This document shows positions 57,885 through 64,000 of a DNA stretch of 64,000 bases, piece by piece. The notes beneath the pieces were generated by a model. That model was not told where the DNA came from. It searched no databases and was given only the letters and a program-made list of their open reading frames with translations. The stretch is from assembly GCA_965232255.1 (NCBI GenBank), contig OZ246962.1:3224001-3288000 (forward strand). Direction: 5' to 3'. Made by a program: the position numbers and the translations under genes. This stretch comes from Endozoicomonas sp965232255 (GTDB lineage Bacteria > Pseudomonadota > Gammaproteobacteria > Pseudomonadales > Endozoicomonadaceae). The stretch's first letter is position 1. Each line of letters begins with the position of its first letter.

Positions 57885-58940
57885 CTAGTTGACCGTGGAG
57901 CGGTAATCCGCACGACGCTCAGTGATCTGATACTTTCTTACCGCCTGATTATGCTCAGACAACGTAGTGGAAAAATGGTGCGTACCATCTCCTCTGGCCA
58001 CAAAATAGAGACTTTGGCCATCCGCCGGGTTAAGCGCAGCATGAATTGCCTCGCTGCCAACCGTGGCAATGGGTGTTGGCGGCAGCCCATTGATGACGTA
58101 GGTATTGTAGGGCGTGCGCTCACGCAGCATGGCACGATTCAACCCGCCATCATAACGATCCCCCAGGCCGTAAATGACCGTTGGGTCAGTTTGCAAACGC
58201 ATCTTTTTTGCCATACGACGCACAAATACACCGGCAATATCTGGCCGTTCCGCTGGAACTCCCGTCTCTTTTTCAATAATGGAAGCCATAATCAGCGCCT
58301 GATAAGGCGATTGGTAAGGTAGTCCCTCCGACCGATTCTGCCACTCGTTGCTCAGCACAGACTTAAGCTGCCGATGAGCCCGCAGCAAAATATCGCTGAC
58401 CGGAGTGCCAGCCGGGAAACTATAGGTATCCGCGTAAAAAAGCCCTTCGTAGTTATCGGTTTCAGGCACACCAGCAATATCAGGTTTAATTAAGGCAGGC
58501 AGCTCAGCCAGCGCCACCGGGCGTACCAGTTTTGGATGACTGTTCAGTGCAACCAGCAACTCCCGAAGCGTCAAACCTTCCACCAGCGTGGTACTGAAAT
58601 AGCGCACATCACCGGCAATAAACTTGGCCAGCAGCTGGCTATTGGTAGTGCCCGGAGTGATCAGGTATTCTCCGGCGCGCAGACCGGCCTCATCGCCTTC
58701 AACCCGGGCAAACCAGGCAAACATCTCCGGGTGCACCACCAGCTGTGCCGCTGACAAGCGCTCAACCACCCGGTTCAGGGAATCGCCGGGGACAATTATA
58801 AATTCAGCATCGTCGGTAATGGTAACAGGCTGATCAGCGTACCAACGCAGCCCATAACAACCACCAGCCACAGCCAACCCAACCAACAACGTGACCACAA
58901 GCAGGCCACCGAACAACGTCAGCAGTAACTTTTTAACCAT
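57885..58940 (-). CDS. mltG: Endolytic murein transglycosylase MltG
   Basis: MltG cuts growing peptidoglycan strands in the periplasm and sets their length. The 351 residues begin with a membrane anchor (VKKLLLTLFGGLLVVTLLVG), followed by a LysM-like segment (FIIVPGDSLNRVVERL) and the YceG domain. The catalytic glutamate lies in MASIIEKETGVPAERP, and LQTDPTVIYGLGDRYDG and TPYNTYVINGLPPTPI are conserved. The ATG at 58940 overlaps the pabC stop by 8 bases, so the two are coupled. Confidence 0.95.
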   Translation of the reverse strand: MVKKLLLTLFGGLLVVTLLVGLAVAGGCYGLRWYADQPVTITDDAEFIIVPGDSLNRVVERLSAAQLVVHPEMFAWFARVEGDEAGLRAGEYLITPGTTNSQLLAKFIAGDVRYFSTTLVEGLTLRELLVALNSHPKLVRPVALAELPALIKPDIAGVPETDNYEGLFYADTYSFPAGTPVSDILLRAHRQLKSVLSNEWQNRSEGLPYQSPYQALIMASIIEKETGVPAERPDIAGVFVRRMAKKMRLQTDPTVIYGLGDRYDGGLNRAMLRERTPYNTYVINGLPPTPIATVGSEAIHAALNPADGQSLYFVARGDGTHHFSTTLSEHNQAVRKYQITERRADYRSTVN

Positions 58941-59751
58941 GCAACTTTTCCAAAACACAATCACGAATAAGGGTCGTTACAGGACCAACAGGCCAAACCC
59001 GCTTTTCACATTCAACTACAGGCCAGATGCCGTTTACACTGTTACAGAGAAAAACCTCGGCAACATCCAACACCGGCGAAACCGGCTCTTCCCTGACTGC
59101 CAGGCCACGAGTGCGGGCCAGGTCAATAATAAACTCACGACAGACTCCGGCTACACCACAAAACGACAGATCTGGTGTAATTAACTCACCCAGGTGATTA
59201 ACTACAAACAGATTGCTCATGGTACCTTCAATTAAATGTCCACTGTCGTCAGATAGCAAGCCTTCGTGATAATAATCCCCCTGCCATTCATTCCTGGCCA
59301 ATACCTGCTCCAGACGATTGAGATGTTTCAACCCCGCCAAGGCACTACGCCCCAGACGCAGCTGACATATTTTAACCCGGGCACCGACATAAGCCGGATC
59401 CGGCTTATGTTCAGGCAAATGATGGAGCGACAGAATTCGCCGTGGCGAGCAGCATCCCTGCGGATTGTAACCGCGACCACCACTGCCCCGAGTGATAATC
59501 ACCTTCAAAACGCCAGAACTGACGGCAGACGCTCGTAAAAAAGCAGCTACCTCACCCTGAAGTTGTGCCAGATTCAGAGCAATCCCGAGGCGTTGACAAG
59601 AGTCTTGCAGCCGCTGCCAATGATAAGCATCCATTGTCGTTTTTCCACCAGCCACGCGAATGGTTTCAAATAAACCATCGCCGTAAGCCAGACCACGATC
59701 AGAAACCGGAATCAGCGTTTGTGCCACACCATCGACCCAAACGTCATTCAT
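58933..59751 (-). CDS. pabC: Aminodeoxychorismate lyase
   Basis: This PLP enzyme releases p-aminobenzoate from 4-amino-4-deoxychorismate for folate synthesis. The 272 residues are class IV aminotransferase fold: SDRGLAYGDGLFETIRV at 17-33, an RGSGGRGYNP segment, the PLP-lysine region LAGLKHLNRLEQVLA, and GHLIEGTMSNLFVV. The start overlaps fabF by 8 bases. pabC between fabF and mltG is the standard operon order. Confidence 0.95.
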   Translation of the reverse strand: MNDVWVDGVAQTLIPVSDRGLAYGDGLFETIRVAGGKTTMDAYHWQRLQDSCQRLGIALNLAQLQGEVAAFLRASAVSSGVLKVIITRGSGGRGYNPQGCCSPRRILSLHHLPEHKPDPAYVGARVKICQLRLGRSALAGLKHLNRLEQVLARNEWQGDYYHEGLLSDDSGHLIEGTMSNLFVVNHLGELITPDLSFCGVAGVCREFIIDLARTRGLAVREEPVSPVLDVAEVFLCNSVNGIWPVVECEKRVWPVGPVTTLIRDCVLEKLHG

Positions 59752-61015
59752 AGCGGGAAAAGGCCAGGGTCACATTGGTACCACCAAAACCAAAGGAGTT
59801 GGAAAAGACATGATCCATCGCCAACTCCCTGGCTTTATGCGGCACATAGTCGAGGTCACAAGCTGCGTCTGGTTCGTCCAGGTTAATGGTAGGCGGAACC
59901 ATTGCGTTCACCAGTGACTGAATAGTAAACACCGCTTCCACGGCGCCGGCGGCTCCAAGTAGATGTCCTGTCATGGATTTGGTTGAACTGAGCGCCAGGC
60001 GCGGAGCATGGTCACCAAAAACCGTATGCACGGCCCGAGTTTCTGCCACATCCCCAGCGATTGTGCCAGTTCCGTGGGCATTAATATACGACACATCTTC
60101 AGGATTCAGGCCGGCATCTTGCAAAGCACAGAGCATGGCCCTGGCAGCGCCACGGCCATTTTCCGGTGGGGATGTCATATGCCAGGCATCGCCGCTCATG
60201 CCAATGCCGCTCAGCTCAGCGTAAATATCCGCTCCCCGAGCCAGAGCATGATGATATTCCTCCAACACCAGGATGCCGGCACCATCGCCAAGCACAAAAC
60301 CATCCCGACTGGTATCCCAGGGACGACAGGCTTTTGCCGGTTCATGGTTGCGGGTCGATAATGCCCGGGCAGCGGCAAAACCGGCAATACCAAGAGCAGA
60401 GGAGCCTTTTTCCGCGCCACCGGCCACCATTACATCGGCGTCACCATAAGCAATAGTGCGTGCTGCCAGGGCAATCGCATGGCTGCCCGAAGCACAAGCC
60501 GTCGAGGTAGCAAAATTAGGTCCTTGCAGATTGTATTTCATGGAGGCCCAACCAGCGGCCATATTGACGATGGCGGCTGGAATAAAAAACGGTGATATCC
60601 GTCTGGGTCCGCCATTAAGCAACGCACTGTGATTTTTCTCAATAGACGTCAAGCCACCAATACCAGAACCAATAACCACACCGTAACGATGAGCATGCTC
60701 TTCTTTAAAAACAAGTCCGGCGTCGTTAATTGCTTCAGCGACAGCGGCAATGGCGTATTGAATAAATACATCGACTTTACGAACGTCTTTCTCGCCCATC
60801 ACCCCGACAGGATCAAACTCTTTCACCACGCCACAGATGCGCACACTGAAAGCGCTGGTATCGAGGTGATTAATAGTATCAATACCGCTATAACCGGCAA
60901 GCAAGTTGTCCCAACTATCGCGAACGCTGTTGCCCACGGGAGTGATCGCCCCCATGCCAGTGATAACAACTCGTCTGCGCTTTGATGATTGTGCCGCCCT
61001 TTGTTCTCTTATCAA
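59744..61015 (-). CDS. fabF: 3-oxoacyl-[acyl-carrier-protein] synthase II
   Basis: FabF extends acyl-ACP with malonyl-ACP in fatty acid synthesis and helps control membrane fluidity with temperature. The 423 residues contain the active site Cys (STACASGSHA), and the two histidines in INAHGTGT and TKSMTGHLLGAAG. The family start RRVVITGMGAITPVGN is preceded by 10-15 extra residues. I prefer a TTG start at 61015 because AGGAGA lies 8 bases upstream; an ATG at 61057 is in frame but has no ribosome binding site. Confidence 0.95.
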   Translation of the reverse strand: MIREQRAAQSSKRRRVVITGMGAITPVGNSVRDSWDNLLAGYSGIDTINHLDTSAFSVRICGVVKEFDPVGVMGEKDVRKVDVFIQYAIAAVAEAINDAGLVFKEEHAHRYGVVIGSGIGGLTSIEKNHSALLNGGPRRISPFFIPAAIVNMAAGWASMKYNLQGPNFATSTACASGSHAIALAARTIAYGDADVMVAGGAEKGSSALGIAGFAAARALSTRNHEPAKACRPWDTSRDGFVLGDGAGILVLEEYHHALARGADIYAELSGIGMSGDAWHMTSPPENGRGAARAMLCALQDAGLNPEDVSYINAHGTGTIAGDVAETRAVHTVFGDHAPRLALSSTKSMTGHLLGAAGAVEAVFTIQSLVNAMVPPTINLDEPDAACDLDYVPHKARELAMDHVFSNSFGFGGTNVTLAFSRYE

Positions 61016-61242
61016 GAATAGCTCTCCTGCTGAGGTCGAACATCGCAGGAATGCCATGTCCACAACACAGTTTTCATTTAGCCGGCACTTATACCGTAGC
61101 CATACACCAGAAACAACAAAAGCCGCTGACCTAAGTCATACGGCTTTTGAAACTTGCATTCTACGACGCCTGACTAACGGGACCTCACGGCCACCCGAAA
61201 ATAGAACGAGGTAGAAGGAAAGCTGCGTGAATCAAGACAGAA

Positions 61243-61476
61243 TCAAGAGTGAGAAACAACGTAGTCAATTGCTTCCTGAACAGTGGTGATCTTCTCCGCC
61301 TCTTCATCAGGAATTTCGGTTTCGAATTCCTCTTCCAATGCCATCACCAGTTCAACAGTATCCAGAGAGTCCGCGCCCAGATCCTCTACGAATGACGCAC
61401 TGTTAGTTACTTCGTCTTCCTTCACGCCAAGCTGTTCGCAAACAATCTTCTTAACGCGCTCTTCAATGGTGCTCAT
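61243..61476 (-). CDS. acpP: Acyl carrier protein
   Basis: This is a 77-residue acidic four-helix protein that carries acyl chains on phosphopantetheine attached to Ser37 in the DSLD motif (36-39). It starts MSTIEERVKKIVCEQLGV, a near-invariant AcpP opening. GATAGGAG lies upstream of the ATG. It is separated from fabG by 87 bases, where a TATAAT sequence (61544-61549, reverse strand) could give acpP its own promoter, as usually found for this highly expressed gene. Confidence 0.98.
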   Translation of the reverse strand: MSTIEERVKKIVCEQLGVKEDEVTNSASFVEDLGADSLDTVELVMALEEEFETEIPDEEAEKITTVQEAIDYVVSHS

Positions 61477-61563
61477 GCCGTGTTGTGCTCCTATCGATAT
61501 ACGGTGCAGCCTGAGGCTACAAGTGATCTAGTGTATATGGTCAATTATAAAAATTTCAAGCCA

Positions 61564-62319
61564 TTAATTCATATACATGCCGCCATTGACATGCAAAGTC
61601 TCGCCGGTGATGTAACCCGCTGGCGCACTGGCCAGAAAGGCGACTACAGCAGCAATTTCTTCTGGCTGGCCAAGTCGGGCCAGAGGAATCTGTTCACGCA
61701 AAAATGACTGCTGCTGCTCGGGCAGTGCGCGAGTCATATCGGTTTCAATAAAACCGGGGGCCACGGTGTTGACCGTGATGCTTCTGGAGCCCACTTCCCG
61801 CGCCAGTGCCCGGGTAAACCCTTCGATACCGGCCTTGGCCGCAGCATAGTTGGCCTGCCCCTGGTTGCCCATGGAGCCAACCACTGAGCTGATGTTAATG
61901 ATGCGACCCCAGCGCGCCTTGGTCATACCACGCAACACTGCCTTGCTCATGCGAAAGATGGCGCTGAGGTTGGTGTCAATCACATCATTCCACTCATCGT
62001 CTTTCATGCGCAGCAAAATGTTATCGCGGGTAATACCGGCATTATTGACCAGAATCAGCGGTGCGCCATATTGTTCGGTGATAATTTTAATCACTTCCTG
62101 GCACGACTCGGGTGAGGTCACGTCCAGTACTATTCCCTGCCCTTGCAGTTGTGCCTCACGGATCATGGCGGTGATGGCCTCAGCACCAGCTTCAGTGGTG
62201 GCTGTGCCAATGACCGTGGCTCCGGCCCTCCCCAAATCCAGGGCTATAGCGCGGCCAATACCACGGCTGGCACCGGTGACCAGGGCGACCTTGCCGGTAA
62301 GTTGCTGTTCAACAGTCAT
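61564..62319 (-). CDS. fabG: 3-oxoacyl-[acyl-carrier-protein] reductase
   Basis: FabG reduces 3-oxoacyl-ACP with NADPH. It is a 251-residue short-chain dehydrogenase: cofactor motif TGASRGIGRAIA near 15-26, NNAG at about 91-94, catalytic Ser in INISSVVGSMG, and YAAAK with the catalytic Tyr and Lys. The C-terminal GYITGETLHVNGGMYM is diagnostic. It lies 18 bases downstream of fabD. Confidence 0.97.
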   Translation of the reverse strand: MTVEQQLTGKVALVTGASRGIGRAIALDLGRAGATVIGTATTEAGAEAITAMIREAQLQGQGIVLDVTSPESCQEVIKIITEQYGAPLILVNNAGITRDNILLRMKDDEWNDVIDTNLSAIFRMSKAVLRGMTKARWGRIINISSVVGSMGNQGQANYAAAKAGIEGFTRALAREVGSRSITVNTVAPGFIETDMTRALPEQQQSFLREQIPLARLGQPEEIAAVVAFLASAPAGYITGETLHVNGGMYMN

Positions 62320-62337
62320 TTCCCGTCCATCCCTTTA

Positions 62338-63273
62338 TCAATCAGCATCTGCCAGCATCTCGGTCATTGCTGCGGGGCAATCCAGCGAGATAACTGGCAC
62401 TTGTCGTGCAATACGTTTGTTCAGTCCAGCCAAGACCTTGCCCGGACCGCATTCAGCAAAACGACTTATGCCGTCTGCCAACATCACCTCAACCGACTCG
62501 ACCCAACGAACCGGACTGTATAATTGGGCGACAAGATTCGCCTTTAATTGCGCTGGATCAAAACAAACGCTGGCAGAAACATTCTGGATTACCGCAATTT
62601 CCGGTACTTGTATTTCCACACTCGCCAGCTGTTCAGCAAGACGTTCCGCTGCTGGCTTCATCAGGGCGCAGTGGGACGGTACACTGACCGGCAATTCAAT
62701 AGCACGCTTGGCACCAGCCTCTTTGGCACAGGCAATAGCGCGTTGTACTGCGGCCACCTGTCCGGCAATAACCACCTGACCGGGAGCGTTAAAGTTCACT
62801 GCCTCAACCACCTCACCGTCAGCAGCCCTGGCACAGGCAGCCACCACGTCAGCGTCGTCCAGGCCAATAATAGCAGCCATGGCACCGGTTCCCGCAGCTA
62901 CCGCATCCTGCATAAAGCGCCCACGCGAGCGCACCAGCTTCAGGCCATCAGCAAAGCTTATGGCGCCAGCACAGGTAAGGGCAGAGTATTCGCCCAGACT
63001 ATGACCAGCCATCATTGCTGGTACCTGACCACCGCGCGCCTGCCATATACGCCAAAGTGCAACACTGGCCGCCAGCAGTGCTGGCTGAGTATTTTCAGTC
63101 TGATTAAGCTGCTCCACCGGTCCGGCGCAAATCATCTGCCACAGGTCAAAGCCGAGGGTATCCGCTGCCTCAGCAAACGTTGCCTGAGCCTCGGGCGTAA
63201 TCGCGTAATCAGCAAGCATCCCCACCTGCTGAGAACCTTGTCCGGGAAAGACAAAAGCAAACTTGTCCGTCAT
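62338..63273 (-). CDS. fabD: Malonyl-CoA:ACP transacylase
   Basis: FabD moves malonyl from CoA to ACP, supplying the extender unit for fatty acid synthesis. The 311 residues start FAFVFPGQGSQQVGM and have the nucleophile in GHSLGEYSAL, a catalytic His in PVSVPSHCALM, and NQTENTQPALLA. The ATG at 63273 fits the family; the frame extends 17 codons upstream without homology. rpmF, plsX and fabH, usual upstream genes, are not within the 700 bases to its right. Confidence 0.96.
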   Translation of the reverse strand: MTDKFAFVFPGQGSQQVGMLADYAITPEAQATFAEAADTLGFDLWQMICAGPVEQLNQTENTQPALLAASVALWRIWQARGGQVPAMMAGHSLGEYSALTCAGAISFADGLKLVRSRGRFMQDAVAAGTGAMAAIIGLDDADVVAACARAADGEVVEAVNFNAPGQVVIAGQVAAVQRAIACAKEAGAKRAIELPVSVPSHCALMKPAAERLAEQLASVEIQVPEIAVIQNVSASVCFDPAQLKANLVAQLYSPVRWVESVEVMLADGISRFAECGPGKVLAGLNKRIARQVPVISLDCPAAMTEMLADAD

Positions 63274-64000
63274 TTTGTTGCGCTCTTCTCTACTGTTCCC
63301 TGTCGGAACAGAATTCCAATTCAAATAGTTACCGGGAATTGGTGAATGTCACCTGTCGGTTTGCCGGTCAATCATCGTTGCTAACAGGGCGTCAGACAAC
63401 AATCGCCACCATGCCCTGGAAAAAAACCGCGGCAATTATAGGAAAAATAGACAACAAGGTAAGTAAATTTATGTTTCCTACTGATAAAAAACAGTGCATC
63501 AGCCACGCAGGCTTAATAGACGACAACAGGTTTTATTAATAAAAATCGCTTATACAGAAGGACAAATGAAAAGTTATAACTGCGAAGTAACTACCACAAA
63601 AAATTATTTGGTTTTTGCTATACAAACCTCGCCCAAGTACTAGCCTGTCCCTCGAAATTAATTCGGTACCGGGACTGTCGGCGTGCCAACGGGTTCTGGG
63701 ATGACACTAATAAAACTAAAGCGCTGCCAGGGCAGTGTCAGGGTCGCCATGAATATCGCAACACCATCTGCATCTGCCACGGTGCCGATCGGCGATGCTG
63801 GTGTGCAGCCAGCAGCTGGTAGAGAAACCAAAGGGATTTTCGTACCGCGTGCGGGTCCCATCCGACAAATCTGCTGTCGGCACAGTACACGACTACGGAA
63901 TACGACAAGCCACCCGGCGCCCTCCGCTGATCGGGCTTATGCCAAACCAGTCGACCCACTTATCGTGCCAGAAGTTCAGGGAAACCCCAGGCTGATGTCC
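63274..64000 (-). other. Upstream region of fabD and a degenerate coding remnant at the window edge
   Basis: The first 380 bases are AT-rich with no supportable gene; they should contain the fabD promoter. From the right edge to about 63,900 a reverse-strand frame is open (GVSLNFWHDKWVDWFGISPI), then stops at TAG; the same frame continues with protein-like sequence (SDGTRTRYENPFGFSTSCW) to about 63,715. This pattern fits the decayed C-terminal end of a gene that starts outside the window. No family is recognised. Confidence 0.35.

Overview
The window suggests a gammaproteobacterium of the Pseudomonadales/Oceanospirillales type, possibly host-associated. The run fabD-fabG-acpP-fabF-pabC-mltG-tmk-holB-pilZ-tatD matches the pseudomonad/oceanospirillad arrangement. 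A complete nqrABCDEF sodium pump and cydABX sit beside it, and a large ankyrin-repeat protein hints at life with eukaryotes. Species cannot be fixed from the sequence alone.

Bases 1 to about 25,570 are the late half of a lambda-like siphovirus prophage; integrase, repressor and replication genes must lie left of the window. The order is lysis genes (coiled-coil membrane protein, T7-type amidase, frameshifted three-helix holin), a ParB-like protein with an ABC-ATPase/GNAT fusion, small reverse-strand accessory genes, terS, terL, gpW-like joiner, portal, ClpP-type protease, decoration protein, capsid, head-tail joiners, tail tube, tape measure and tail-tip proteins. Two toxin-antitoxin pairs (RelE/StbE with StbD-like, and DinJ-YafQ) sit on the opposite strand inside the late gene run. 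An AT-rich accessory gene with a C-terminal membrane helix follows the last tail gene.

Bases 26,500 to 39,100 are an accessory island. It holds an ERIC-like repeat, and then a five-gene reverse-strand operon: a half-size S-like protein, an M-like protein with a lost catalytic motif, and a complete type I HsdM-HsdS-HsdR. Upstream is a 15-base palindrome that may be its operator. Next comes a very AT-rich two-gene cassette, a radical SAM protein translationally coupled to a nucleotide kinase/uracil-phosphoribosyltransferase-like fusion. This is the best candidate here for an undescribed system. A 203-bp element with inverted-repeat ends lies just upstream of it.

Bases 39,100 to 64,000 are mostly core chromosome: cydX-cydB-cydA (bd oxidase), an unrecognised 666-residue membrane protein, the ankyrin protein, a YfcC-type carrier, the Na+-NQR operon, and the fatty-acid/DNA-replication operon from tatD back to fabD. 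A gene-poor kilobase separates nqrA from tatD, and 0.7 kb of degenerate sequence closes the right edge. I saw no tRNA, rRNA or CRISPR array.
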